Assembly: GCF_000764305.2 (NCBI RefSeq)
Contig: NW_025947757.1
Span: forward strand, 186,001 to 250,000
Direction of reading: 5' to 3'
Origin: Hyalella azteca
Taxonomy: Eukaryota > Arthropoda > Malacostraca > Amphipoda > Hyalellidae
DNA: 64,000 bases
The notes under the pieces were generated by a model. It was not told the DNA's origin. It searched no databases and saw only the letters and a program-made list of their open reading frames with translations. Position numbers and translations under genes: made by a program. Within the stretch, counting starts at the first letter, position 1. Every line of letters starts with the position of its first letter. Shown here piece by piece: positions 34,900 to 47,249 of this stretch.

Positions 34900-36100
34900 G
34901 CTGGTCCTACTTGGTTACTTTAAGCAAATTCTTTCTTTGAACTGTTTGATCCCATGCCAAGATGGTGCAATTTTATTGCGAATATTTTGTGTGTAGTCGA
35001 GTGCTTGCAATTGAGAAATGCCCACTATTTTGATTTTTGAAATGCGGTTAGATTTATATTCAATTGTCATTTATGTGCTGCCAATTGTGTTGCTTGAAAT
35101 GTCTTATGATGAATTTTTTGAAACAGATATTCAAATGATTTTGTTCCTCAGACTTGGTATCTTGTTATGGTTGCGTCTTGCAAGTGAATAAACTATTTAA
35201 AATGTGAATAATTCTGCATTGTAACATTTTCCGGAGTGAAAGTGTTCGCCGTAGTAATAATTAATATTGACTTCTTTTGTTATATTTCGTACGCAAGTTT
35301 ACTTTCAAATAAGAACAATAGAAACCAGAACATTAATTTATTCAATCTGGTTCTATTAGAGCAATCAACATGAAAGTATTCATCTTGTTCAAACAAATTA
35401 CACCCGAAGACGATATCAAAATGTAAATTTCCAAAGTAGGTTATGAGCAAAAATTCTCTGACTGTCTGGTTAATTTAATTTTCTAAAGACATTCCAAACT
35501 GATTCACAGGTTATTCCGTAGCTACATCCAATCATCCTAACACACTGCATCAACATCATATTCTAATTAATTTTTTTAAGCTTAAAGTTTCTAAAGAGTT
35601 TGCCCCGGTTTCTACATCGGTTAGCGGGCATTTTAGCTTAAGATATGAAAATGTTTGGAGGTACGAAAATCGACTCCGGAATTTTTGTTCTCTCATAAAA
35701 TCTGAACCTAGTTAAAGATGTCCTGAAGAAATTTTTTTGTCTCTGTTAACCTGTTCAAACGAGCTCTTGCCACAGAACATGAATTAGTCCTATTAAACAA
35801 CAAATTTTATAGAAAATAAAATACTTCAGATGTGACAAAAAATTCAACCTTACAGACTGATTTTCTATTTCATTATTTGCAAAATCAGTATGCAGTTTTC
35901 AAAATGCAATAACTCTAAGGTCTATCTGAGTTACATTTCATTCTGCTGGACTTTGTGGGATTTGCCGTGAATCCGCAGTTACTAAAAAAATAATGACTTT
36001 ATGTCGCATTCATTTAAGCAGAGACGTGTTTTTCTAATCCATCATGTATCTGCTGTACTGAGCTCGCGAGGTCAGTTCACGCTAATCAATGGAAGCGCCG
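34900..36100. other. No gene recognised
   Basis: AT-rich DNA with no supported feature beyond the TATA candidate at its start. Confidence 0.4.
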
Positions 36101-36111
36101 TTTCGTCGGGC

Positions 36112-36360
36112 GGCCTTTTAGACAAATTGTCTCGCTGCCTGACGCCCTTATGGCACAAATTGTCTCGCTGCCTGACGCCCTTATGGCACAAATTGTCTCG
36201 CTGCATGACTCCCTGATGGCACAAATTGTCTTGCTGCCTGACGCCCTTATGGCACAAATTGTCTCGCTGCCTGACGCCCTTATGGCACAAATTGTCTCGC
36301 TGCCTGGCGCTCTTATGGTGCAAATTGTCTTTTTAGTTGACGCCCTTATGGCACAAATTA
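36112..36360. repeat. 33-bp minisatellite (GCCTGACGCCCTTATGGCAC...)
   Basis: About seven and a half units of a 33-bp motif: TTGTCTCGCTGCCTGACGCC followed by CTTATGGCACAAA. Frames stay open on both strands as 11-residue repeats (for example CHKGVRQRDNL). The 98-codon minus frame and 79-codon plus frame are products of the array. Confidence 0.96.
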
Positions 36361-36369
36361 TGAACAATG

Positions 36370-37160
36370 GGCAGATCTCCACAATATGAGCTCTAAATCA
36401 GGAATTGTTTACCCTGAAGTCCAATTAATTACTCGTGACAGAATAAATCTGCTGGATAGATTGCATCCACGAATAGTTCCATCTTCTCACTTTCTTGTAA
36501 CATGATCGAAAAAATTCGATGACGCTAACTTTTTTTTAACACTGAAAGTAATCACTGCTTCAGAAAAGTATTATGAAATAGAAAGGAATAGTTTCAAAAA
36601 AACATTAAATTTCGAAATTATAACGAATAGAATAAGGCACAGAAGAGGAAAATAATTAAATTTGACTGAAAAAATATTATCCAGGAATGAGTTCTCGTTG
36701 CCTGGAATGAAAAGAACGCTACCATAATCTGAAGAACTATGCGCAATCACGTCATAACTGGTAAAACTGAACTCGAACTGAACTATTGCTCCTTATAATT
36801 GTATTATACTGAACTATTGCTTCTTATTTTTGCATTATACTGAGCCATTCCTTCTTATTATTGTAATATTATTTGCTTTCAACGATATTATTAAAGGCTA
36901 CAATTAAAGAAGAACTCAACTGTAGGTCGTAGGTCGTAGAACTTTAATTTATAACTAATTAGAATGCGTATAAGCTAAATTAATTAATCGCCTATTATTA
37001 TGAATATCACCTATTTGTCTTATTAGCCCATTATCATGAATATTAGCTATACGGCATTTGCATTACTCGCATAATATTCCTAATGTATCAGCAATAGTAT
37101 TTGTATTATTAGTTGTGAGTATTGGCTAATTTAATTATAAGATAAACTCAAAATGAATCA
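36370..37160. other. No gene; weak 43-bp triplication
   Basis: At 36775-36865 an element like GAACTATTGCTCCTTATAAT-TGTATTATACT occurs three times with divergence. Otherwise featureless. Confidence 0.45.
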
Positions 37161-38754
37161 GGAACCACCAACGCCTGGGTGTCGAGATATCAAGTATTTC
37201 ATAACAATTAATTTGGTCCCTCTTGATTAAATAGCGTATCTCACCCGATCCATTCGTTGACGTTACCTGATTTGAGGTCTCGCAGCAAGCACTGCAGCTG
37301 CGAGGCGTCAAGGACTCGAGACAAAGGCCAGAGTAATGCAGCTCATTAAGCTGGGCCTGCGTACGGTTACCGCTTCAGGTTGCGTAATTAATTGATATGC
37401 TCAAACTTCACTCGTGTATACTTCTCTTTACGCAAGAGGGAAAGATTTGCGTGTGAATTTGTAGCCTACAAGCATGCATGGTGCCATGTGCATGATGCCG
37501 TGTGTTGGCATTGTAATGTGTTCGATATTCTCCAAGTCAGCTTTCTTCACTCCATAGGGTACATATCACTCCCTTCTGTAATATAGTTTATTATAACAAC
37601 AGCATTTATCCAGTACCAATAAGGTACACAGCAGAGAAAGACGTTCGTCGAGGATAGGAGCTTAGAGTCAACGACCCTATTAACTATAATATTCTGTTCC
37701 TAGTAAACTTCGGTCCGCAATCTAGTTGTAAAGTCGCGATAACCACTATTTTGCCATAACAAATTCCTTACTGGCATGATTCCATGTGCATGATGACAAC
37801 ATTTTAATGGTCTGCACTCTGCCACTCTGCATGATGCCCACGTATCATAATGGTTGTCTGTCCATATCCTGATACATATTCATTGACTGGAGGCATGCCT
37901 GATGCCCATATATTGATAAATATTAATGATGACGATGCAGACTTTTCTAATTCCCATGTCCTGATATTAATATAACGGTCTGTAGGCAGGCATGATACCA
38001 CTGGAACGCAAATATTAAAGAGGTGTTGAGATGTAACAAAGTATCTGGAAAAAACAATATTTCAACTGACCAGTCAATGAGGGCCACGAGACATAGTTTT
38101 TGTTAATAACGGATGCGATTCATCCCTAACCAAGACATTCTTATGCTAGGATAAAGTTTATTTCATTATTTATTTCTTTTCTTATTATTATTTTTATTTA
38201 TTGAAGTTTTTGTCTCTAAGAAACCAGGAAATTCAACTGTGAATTAATACAGCTCATCAGTGCACAATGGGGGTGTACGAGAAATTTAATGTAAGCAGAA
38301 AATCATTATAGTAATACATTAATATAGAAACCATGTTTTTAATTTTTTGTAAACACTTCATTTATATATCTATACATAATTCACGAAAATTATATATATT
38401 CATAACGGAACTCAATGAACATCTTAAAATAGAATTTAAGCAAAAGCCATGATTGATCTCAGTGACCTCAAGTTTCCCCTGCTGTTGCAATTTCTTGGTG
38501 GGCATTTCGATCCCGCCTATGTGACAAAGGATTGCCAGACGAGTAATCCTTCAAGGATGCTCTTGTAGTGGAAAGGATTGCAAATGGACCAAAGAAGGCA
38601 AAAGACGCTCGCTCGAAAAAAGAATATCGCGATGGTTGTTTCGCTGCGACGTGAGTGTAGAAGCTTGGATAAGAACTGGCAACTCAATTCACTGGAGGCG
38701 AGAAAAAATTTATCGTTCGACGAAGCCACGAAAAAATAAGAGCGTGAAGGGCTG
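37161..38754 (+). repeat. Large duplicated segment, copy 1 (1.6 kb, no MITE insertions)
   Basis: Begins GGAACCACCAACGCCTGGGT and ends AATAAGAGCGTGAAGGGCTG. It is repeated in direct orientation at 38756-40734. The first 500 bases are almost identical in both copies; later parts differ more. Both contain a diffuse internal CATGATGCCCA/TGATA repeat (copy 1 about 37775-37995). No gene is recognised: the shared 64-codon frame (37392-37586; 38987-39181) has no known domain. Confidence 0.95.
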
Positions 38755-38755
38755 N
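38755..38755. other. Ambiguous base N at the duplication junction
   Basis: The only N in the window sits exactly between the last base of copy 1 and the first base of copy 2. This suggests an assembly join rather than a sequenced junction. Confidence 0.95.
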
Positions 38756-39839
38756 GGAACCACCAACGCCTGGGTGTCGAGATATCAAGTATTTCATAAC
38801 AATTAATTTGGTCCCTCTTGATTAAATAGCGTATCTCACCCGATCCATTCGTTGACGTTACCTGATTTGAGGTCTCGCAGCAAGCACTGCAGCTGCGAGG
38901 CGTCAAGGACTCGAGACAAAGGCCAGAGTAATGCAGCTCATTAAGCTGGGCCTGCGTACGGTTACCGCTTCAGGTTGCGTAATTAATTGATATGCTCAAA
39001 CTTCACTCGTGTATACTTCTCTTTACGCAAGAGGGAAAGATTTGCGTGTGAATTTGTAGCCTACAAGCATGCATGGTGCCATGTGCATGATGCCGTGTGT
39101 TGGCATTGTAATATGTTCGATATTCTCCAAGTCAGCTTTCTTCACTCCATAGGGTACATATCACTCCCTTCTGTAATATAGTTTATTATAACAACAGCAT
39201 TTATCCAATACCAATAAGGTACACAGCAGAGAAAGACGTTCGTCGAGGATAGGAGCTTAGAGTCAACAACCCAATTAACTATAATATTCTGTTCCTAGTA
39301 AACTTCGGTCCGCAATCTAGTTGTGAAGTCGCGATAACCACTATTTCGTCATAACAAATTCCTTACAGGCATGATTCCATGTGCATGATGCCAACATATT
39401 AATGGTCTGCACTCTGCCACTCTGCATGATACCCACGTATCATGATGGTCTGTCTATATCCTGATACATATTCATTGCCTGCAGTCATGCCTGATGCCCA
39501 TTTACTGATATATATATTAATTATGTGCATACTTACCTGATACCCATGTGCTGATATTTATTTAATGGTCTGCAGGCACGCATTATGCCACTGGAATGCA
39601 CATATTCATGAGGTGTTGAGATCTAACAAAGTTTTCTAGAAAAAAATTCAACTAACCATTCAACGATGGCCGTGAAATTGACTTATTGTTAATCACGGAT
39701 GCAACTTATCCTTAACCTGGGAATTCCTATTCTAGGATAAATTTATTTTCAACATTTTGTTATTGTTATTTTTTGTTTGTTCCATTTATTAGTCTCAAAT
39801 AAGCAAGGAAATTTGATTGTGAATTAATATAATCATGTT

Positions 39840-40080
39840 TGAACTATATAAGGTTGACCCACGATGATTTCCGTCTTTCAGTTCAGCTTTCTTGTTACGT
39901 CACGTAGATCGAGAAACGTAAACAAACCGTCATTCCCATGACGGATTGTTTGACTGGTTTGATCGCATTTCGGTGAACGGTTAATGCCCGTGACGTCACT
40001 GAGATCTGTGACGTCACAGGCGAACAACGAACTACATCCGCAAAAATTAGCTTCTCGTGGGTCAACCGCATACTAGTTCA
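39840..40080. mobile_element. MITE with GGTTGACCCACGA inverted ends and CRE sites
   Basis: A perfect 13-bp inverted repeat, GGTTGACCCACGA (39852-39864 and 40055-40067), extends imperfectly outwards to TGAACTA/TAGTTCA, giving about 241 bp. The matching place in copy 1 (about 38250) lacks it, so it is a real insertion. Inside are two palindromic TGACGTCA sites (39991-39998, 40009-40016) and one TTACGTCA (39895-39902), the cyclic-AMP response element type bound by CREB/ATF. No coding capacity. Superfamily not assigned. Confidence 0.82.
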
Positions 40081-40500
40081 GCCATGAATATAATAGCCCT
40101 TTGTGCACACTGGGCTGGACTAGTATTTTAATGTACACAGAAAATCATTATAGCAATGCATGAATATAGAAACTACATCTCCAATTCATTATATACACTT
40201 AGAAATGTATTTTACAAAAAAATTAAATATATTCATAACGGAACTCAATGAACATTCTAAAATAGAATTTAAGCAAACACCATGATTGATCTCAGTGACC
40301 TCAAGTTTTCCTTGCTGTTGCAATTTCTTGGTGGGCATTTCGATCCCGCCTTTGTGACAAAGGATTGCCAGACGAGTAATCCTTCAAGGATGCTCTTGTA
40401 GTGGAAAGGATTGCAAATGAATCAAAGAAGGCAAAAGACGCTCGCTCGAAAAAAGAATATTTCGATGCTTGTTTTGCTGAGATGTGCGTGTAGAAGCCAG

Positions 40501-40645
40501 GGGCCATACTTTCAAAACTCGCTAAGTGAACGTAAGTATTTAAGCTCTATTTTCTTGTCTATGATTGGTGGATTTTGCTAGAAAGGCCGTCAATGATTGG
40601 CTGATGAACTTACGATCTCCTAACTTTTTTTGAAAGTTTTGGCTC
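40501..40645 (+). mobile_element. GGCC-ended MITE, copy 4 of 4 (with empty site in copy 1)
   Basis: Starts GGGCCATACTTTCAAAA and ends TTGAAAGTTTTGGCTC, in the same orientation as copy 1 of the family. The paralogous segment reads straight through TGTAGAAG-CTT-GGATAAG at 38657-38674, so the insertion point is directly visible. The filled site has no clear target duplication. Confidence 0.9.
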
Positions 40646-40734
40646 TGGATAAGAACTGGCAACTCGATTCACTGGAGGCGAGAAAAAATTTATCGTTCGA
40701 CGAAGCCACGAAAAAATAAGAGCGTGAAGGGCTG

Positions 40735-41590
40735 CTGTGTAAAAATGATCCCATTCAAAGTAGCCATGGAAAAAACTACGTTCAGTTTAATTTGGTATAC
40801 GTAACGTGGAAAGAATGACTGAGAATAATGCAAGTGTTCGGAGAAGCGGAAGGAAAAGTTGTTTCCCTTGATAGAAAGAAAGTGTAGAATTTGATTGAGA
40901 ACAATGAAAGTATTCAGAGAATATGGGTCAGAAAAAAATATGTTAAAAAAATAATGTTAAAAGAAACAGGTAATAAAAAATTTGAGCGATCTCTACAGCT
41001 ACTAATAAGTAGCATTCAATTGTGTTGTACGCGTCCAGCGCTCACAGCATAATAGCAGCACTCACTGATACTGAGACGAGACGAGTGTAGCAATCAATGA
41101 AGCTAAGCATATAGGTAGTACATTGCAGAAATAACAATGATGTCTATGGCCACCCATGAAAAAAATAAAGCTCAAAAATAGAAATAACCGTTGAGTTGGT
41201 TTAGTGACTTAGAAATAGATTACTTACATTATTTTATTGGTTCTCGTATATTTCCTCAATGCTATTTCAGCTTGGTCGTGTCGCCAAATTTATAAGGTAT
41301 AATTCATCATAGCAGTGCTTATAAATAAATGCATTAATAAAGCAAAATGTGATTATTTGGGGTATCATATTCATGACTTTAGTAAGTATCTGGGTATAAA
41401 AACCGATTACGCAAGACGAGAATTCAACTTTGAATTTTATTGAATTTTTATTGCAATGTTACATTTAATATTTTTCATTTTACAATTATGAACCACTATA
41501 CAGCCAAGAACTAAATAATTCATTGGAGTAGGTCACTTGGCTGCAAAAGTTATTGTTATCAAACTTCTTGGAAACAAAAGTTTGTACCCA
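40735..41590. other. No gene recognised
   Basis: AT-rich unique DNA following the duplication. No supported feature. Confidence 0.4.
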
Positions 41591-41591
41591 C

Positions 41592-42165
41592 TTAATGCAC
41601 CCGTCTTGGCCGTAACAATAGCCGCGCAGGGACAGCTTCCGGCGCATCATTTATGCGGTCAAAGAACCAAAACAAAACTCTATGCCGGCCATTCAGACGA
41701 TCTTGATTAAAGTTTGTAGGAGCGTCCGGCGCTGCATTGCGATGCACAAAACGGGCAAGACTTTCCACTGTCGGATCCTCGAGAACAGAACACAAGGCCC
41801 AGTAATTTGATAAGGCATGGCAAGATGTGTAGCGAGGGCTGCCGTAGCCTTCAGTTAGAGGCTCCTTGGAATATTGCACGTCCGTCCGGGAAATGTTTTG
41901 TGGTCAAAAATGGTGCTGAGGTCCCGAAAAGGTGCATCTGGCGTCGTTGCAGTGATGACGGCGACAGATTGTGGCCACTCTACACAAGAAAGGCGCTGTG
42001 GTTTGTTTGTTATTTGGGAAAAATTCCCTACCGAAATATTCGCTCCTACGAATTCGTTGTGGTCACGAATGTTTCGTCGAAGAACGAAGCTTTCTCCGTC
42101 GTGATGATAACGTAAGGTCGTTGGTGAGAGTTTACTCCCCAAAGGGTTAATTGAGATGAAATTTA
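41592..42165 (-). pseudogene. Unassigned GC-richer coding-like region, two overlapping frames
   Basis: A patch clearly richer in GC than its surroundings. On the minus strand one frame is open from about 42165 to 41855, containing YHHDGESFVLRRN and PDAPFRDLSTIFDHKTF. A second frame overlaps its last 25 bases and runs to a stop at 41592-41594, containing EDPTVESLARFVHRN and RHRVLFWFFDRIN. The two together would be roughly 180 residues with a single frameshift between them. The upstream frame has no ATG at its start. Plus-strand frames (up to 102 codons) overlap. Amino-acid composition looks more like a globular protein than AT-rich noise. I do not recognise the family; a decayed mobile-element, viral or cellular gene are all possible. 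Confidence 0.35.
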
Positions 42166-42227
42166 CTCAAATAAGTCTTGTTTATTATTGAAATATTGGT
42201 TTTCATTTTTTCGTTGAACGGATTTTT

Positions 42228-42418
42228 AGCGTACTTGCTCATTTATGGAAAAAAGCGCTATTATGCTCGCCATGCCCGCCCATCCGTCTGTCTGTCCGTC
42301 GGTCTGTCTGTCCGTCGGTCTGTCTGTCCGTCCGTGACTTCACGTTTTCGTCGACGAAAAAATGCGCTCTCTGTCACTCAATGCAGTGAGTACTGAGTTA
42401 TATTTTTTTACGCATACG
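42228..42418 (+). mobile_element. HINE/mini-me-like element (GTCY core), copy 2 of 6
   Basis: A diverged copy: AGCGTACTTGCTCATTTATGG, then a GTCTGTCTGTCCGTCGGTCTG-type core, TTTTCGTCGACGAAAAAATGC, and CACTCAATGCAGTGAGTACTG with GAGTTATATT at the end. The 3' palindrome carries a mismatch (CTCAATGCAG). Confidence 0.75.
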
Positions 42419-42419
42419 C

Positions 42420-45400
42420 TTGGCTCTGAAATGGTCGATGATGGTACTTCTAAGCATGTGAAAATTCTGGGAAGAAACGCAGCTTCAGAGCCAAAAATGG
42501 CATCAGAAAAAAAATTCTGGCTGGATATGAAGTAGAAAGATCGTGGCTACTAAAGGAAACGCCTGCTGGCAGCATTGGATGGCTGGGAGCAGGCACTTGA
42601 AATGCTTACATCGTTGCCTAAAAAGTGAGATTCTTGCTTAAAAAAATGCTTGAGCTTGAATAACGAAATTTTTATTTATAAGTTTAGCTGTTTACATGTG
42701 CTGAAGATACAGCAATTATTTTACATTGGTTCACAAATATTGTTAGGGAAAGAAAGGAAAATACTTATTGGTATAAAGGGGAATATTGTGTTGATTTTCG
42801 TCGATTTTGTGGAGAAAGATACCAAATATTGTGCTAGTGCTAATCAGATGCAGGATCTGTAACACTGCAGCCAAATCGAAAATGTACTGATGATAAAGGC
42901 ATTGATTTAACCATTTTTCGATGGTTTTTCATTCTCTCACGGCCAAACCGTAAACATTGATGATAAGTACCAGGCAAATGTTTTCTTCAATGCATTCCGC
43001 GTCAGGTAAAATTTTATTTGAGCTCTAATTACGACCCTTCATTCACGTAATAGAAAAATAACATGTAATACCACACTCACTCCCCACATTCGTTTATACA
43101 GAAAGTTAAAATGTGAACGTTGCGCAAATGTAGTTTTTAAACTCTGTCATTGTATTTCGATTTTTCTTCACCTCTAATTTGGTAAAGTTTCAACGCATCT
43201 GAAAAATGTACAATCATCTGTTTCCTTTCTTGAGTAGAAATGCATGCAGAGATCTAACGCGCAACTCGCTCGTAATCAATTCATCGTACTTTAAATAGAT
43301 TATACAAAACCTTAGAAGAAGATTGTAACTGAGCTTTTCATGGAGATCAGCAAACTAAAGATGGTAAAATCAATAGGCAATTAATGGTTTATGAGACTAC
43401 GGAATTATCATATTACCCTGAAATTACCAAATTAGTCTAATGTTACCGTTCTTTGCAAGCGAAGTAAGTAATTCGTTACTGGTCCTTCCTTGGATATTAT
43501 CATAAATTATAAAGACGCCATTATGACGGATTTTTTGCAATTATGAAAATAATAACGCATTTTACGATTAACAAACGGCTCAAACTAATCTATTTTCCAA
43601 ACCATATGTCAAGGCTAAACATTTGTCCTTGAACAATTAGGCCTTCTGAACACAAAATTTCAAATACCTGCCGGACACACAGATATTTCCACAGATATTT
43701 CGAAAATTAATTCTATCACACGCGCCGTTCTGAGATGAATATCTATATTTTTCGTATAATAATTATCATGAATAAGAAATACAACGGATGGCAGTACTTC
43801 TCAGCAGGCGGACTTGCCTTAATGTTTCATTATGACGCCTTGGCCGCAACTTGGACTATGAAGCGAGGTCTATGACACGCACGTTAATCAGGCATGCATT
43901 AAAGTGTCTGGTGCGGATCTAAGTAGACATTATGATCGAGTTATCGGCGGTCTAGCAGCTACGAGTAGCCATTCAGAATCTATGACACTCACAGTTATGA
44001 ATGGGAAATTGCACAAATAGCGATGCAGTTTTGACTCTGTGCTGTGCATACTGAACCACAGTTCGCCTCGACATAAAGGGGCAGTTCCAGTGTTACGTGA
44101 AGAAAGTATGTTGCTACTTGGACAATATTACCTAATAATTTTTATGGGTTACAAGTTAGTCTCATACAAAGAGGTCGTAATCCACTGGATCACAGCGTCT
44201 CGGTTGGAGTTAATCAACTGCATACGGCACGCGCATTTGCAGTTCTAATTTTTGAAGAAATTGTAGTATTTAGGAAAATGATAACAAAAAGCTTGGTGTT
44301 AAAGCTGCAGTTAAATTTTCTTCTTTTTGCGCTTTCTATGTGGCTTGCTATCAAACTGTTACATTTGTTCTTTATTATCCATGAAGTCAATTAACTTTTA
44401 TTAAATACCACAGTTTAAAAGTTTTTTAACATATTCTCAATCATTTGATATGAAAACAGATGAATAATTTGAAATCGAATACTTTTCAAAATAATTAAAT
44501 GAATGAAATGTTATTAAACGCGTACTTGATACAATAAAGAAACACTTGGAAAAAAAACTTTCCCAGAATTATCAATCACATCAAGGAAGGCCCAAAATTC
44601 ATTTCGTTGCTCTTAATTCATATAATCACTTTTAAAAAATAATAAAAACAAATATTATTTTATAATAATAAAAATCGTAAAATTTACGCAATTATGTTAA
44701 TCTCTTGCTCATACCAGCATAATAGAGACTGCGTAGGACAAAGAGTCTTAGAATTTTCTCAGAGATTTTGGCATGTTAGCAATTCCTCAATCATATTGCT
44801 TCATAAACGTTAAATGTAAACATGAACTCTTTTCGAAGCTATGTGCATTTCAAAAATATCCAACTGTCTTCTAGCGTAAAATTATTGAGTAAAACATTTT
44901 TTATTAAAATAAAATACGAATATTGACTATTTTTATGCCTTTCTCTATTGATATTTTCATTTTGTTTTTAGTTATTCATGATAATCGTTAAAAAGGAGTC
45001 TAAAGTAAATTGTTCAATTTTAAACTCCACAAAAACTTCTGCGGTCTCATTCGACGCATAGACGATTCAAGTACATTAAATTTTCTTTGATAAATTCCGA
45101 TTAATTAAAATTTTTGGCAGGTATACAAGTCTATTCTTATGTAAATCCTTATTTATTTTTACTTCAAATACAAATTGCTGTGAAGTAGAATATTTGTCAT
45201 CGTTTATAAATGCGTCTTTCTTTGCTTCAATTGTTTCAAGTTTTAAAACAGTTGCGCACAAATTTTATTCATATATCTTTTTTTTAGTCAGCACGTTGTT
45301 TAGAAAAATCGCTAGAGACAAGCCATAAAATTTGAGAAAAAACAATGACGATTTCATTTCCCCACTAAATTATAATTCTTTCATTCCCAATCGCCTATTT

Positions 45401-45460
45401 TCTGTGGTCAATTGCTCGTTGATTTTCCTACCATTGAATGTCAAATAGAAAAAGATGCTT
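42420..45460. other. 3-kb stretch without a recognised gene
   Basis: Only short chance-like open frames. A moderately GC-richer patch at 43780-44250 has a 69-codon frame (44039-44248) without a domain. At 45463-45498 an 18-base block (TGTCCACCCCCTGAGA) is directly doubled. Confidence 0.4.
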
Positions 45461-45811
45461 CCCTGTCCACCCCCTGAGATTGTCCACCCCCTGAGAGAGA
45501 CCAACAAGTTCTTTCATGCCTTGCAATGAAGCATGACCAATACGGTATAACATGTACTAGGTACATTAATTATATGAAACTTTAAGCAAATGCATATTGC
45601 TAGTAACTCTAATTAATTAAAAAACATATTATGATTTCTGATAATAAACAGAAGCTTCAAATAACTCCCTTTTCTTTGTAGAAAAAAGATGCTTTTTGTA
45701 TATGACAATTGTAGAAATTATTGTTGACTGAAAAGCCGTTCATAGGCGTTACTTACGCATCAGTTGGCGAAGCGCGCAGCCTCGATGGCAGCTTATTAGT
45801 CGCAGTTTGCA

Positions 45812-46622
45812 GCGTATAAGAGGATTGTGAGATTTCTGGCGTATGGCGTATGGGGCACAACAGTTAGGATTGTGAGATTTCTGGCGCGAGGCGTATAGGG
45901 CGCAGCAATAAGGATTGTGAGATTTCTGGCGCGAGGCGTATGGAGCGCAGCAATAAGGATTGCGAGCTTCCTGGCGTAAGGCGTATGAGGCGCAGCAATA
46001 GGATTGCGAGCTTCCTGGCGAAAGCGAATGGAGCGCAGCAATAAGAATTGTGAGATTACTGGCGTAAGGCGTATAGGGCGCAGCAATAAGGATTGCGAGA
46101 TTTCTGGCGTAAGGCGTATGAGGCGCAGCAATAAGGATTGCCAGCTTTCTGGCGTAAGGCGTATGGGCGCAGCAACAAAGATAGCGAGCTTCCTGGCGTA
46201 AGGCGTATGAGGCGCAGCAATTAGGATTGCCAGCTTTCTGGCGTAAGGCGTATGAGGCGCAGCAATAAAGATTGCGAGCTTCCTGGCGTAAGGCGTATGA
46301 GGCGCAGCAATAAGGATTGTAAGCTTCCTGGCGTGAGGCGTATAAGGCGCAGCAATAAGGATTGTGAGATTCCAGGCGCGAGGCGTATAGGGCGCAGCAA
46401 TAAGGATTGTGAGATTCCTGGCGTAAGGCGTATAGGGCGCAGCAATAAGGATTGCGAGCTTCCTGGCGTAAGGCGTATGGAGCACAGCAATAAGGATTGT
46501 GATATTTCTGGCGTAAAGCGTATGAGGCGCAGCAATAAGGATTGTGAGCTTCGTGGCGTAAGGCGTATGAGGCGCAGCAATAAGGATTGCGAGCTTTCTG
46601 GCGTAAGGCGTATGAGTCACAA
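45812..46622. repeat. 45-bp minisatellite (GATTGCGAGCTTCCTGGCGT...)
   Basis: About 18 units of a 45-bp motif: GATTGCGAGCTTCCTGGCGT, then AAGGCGTATGAGGCGCAGCA, then ATAAG. Two sub-variants alternate (GCGAGCTTCC and GTGAGATTTC/GTGAGATTCC). It is far more GC-rich than its flanks. Open frames of 119-274 codons on both strands are 15-residue repeats (for example KLAILIAAPHTPYAR on the minus strand). No start context or unique coding flank supports a gene. Confidence 0.96.
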
Positions 46623-46624
46623 CA

Positions 46625-47245
46625 GTGCGATTTCAGCCTTAATCATTATTTTAAAATTTACACGTTCGCAGGAAAGGCGAGTTTTCAAATGGCATATTTA
46701 CAAATTTTACATCATGAGATTATCTTTCAATTCATGACTATTTTACCGCATTTCGTTGTTCATTTCACACAGTTGAGCACTAATATATTTACAATCCTCA
46801 AGGTCTATGAGTGTATTAATATAAAACTATTAATATATCGAAATCGGAAGATTAATTGTCAATTATCGATGAGGTGAATCTCCTAATAAATTTTCGACTT
46901 AAATCCCTTAGATTTATTCCTTTAGGATCTAATACATAGAATCATATAAATGAGATTAATCACCAAAGTCAGAGTGCTGCGCATTCTGGTCTATTGTAGA
47001 AAAATGATTCTGTAGCGGATTGGAATTGACATCTCTATTATTATCCACATACCAAGATATATGTAAAGCCAGCGTCTCCTGATATCCTGAAAGTACCTGG
47101 AAATCCAGAAGCAATTTCTGAGCACCACAATATTTAAATTTGCAGCATACCTTATGTCTTTTATAATTGTTCAAAAATGTAATCTAGAATATTAAATATT
47201 TAGAAACCACATGGCAATGAGTCGTGGTTTCATGATTCGATGAAA
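46625..47245. other. No gene recognised
   Basis: AT-rich spacer between two arrays. The 72-codon minus frame at 46956-47174 has no recognisable domain. Confidence 0.4.
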
Positions 47246-47249
47246 TTTA

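Larger units (their letters stand above)
38756..40734 (+). repeat. Large duplicated segment, copy 2 (2.0 kb, with two MITE insertions)
   Basis: Same ends as copy 1. It is 385 bp longer, and the two inserted elements (about 241 and 145 bp) account for almost exactly that difference. Single-base differences begin within the first 400 bases (for example near 39110) and increase towards the centre. Confidence 0.95.

Noticed and set aside
34953..35050. Short coding first exon after the TATA candidate
   Set aside because: Frames from the ATGs at 34953 and 34962 end after about 25-30 codons without a convincing donor or signal peptide.
42120..42150. piggyBac-like end TTAACCCTTTGGGGAG on the minus strand
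   Set aside because: No matching inverted end or second TTAA-bounded terminus was found nearby.
45796..46620. 274-codon minus-strand open frame with KLAILIAAPHTPYAR repeats
   Set aside because: It is fully explained by the 45-bp minisatellite (45 is divisible by three). It has no unique coding flanks, and competing frames are open on the other strand.
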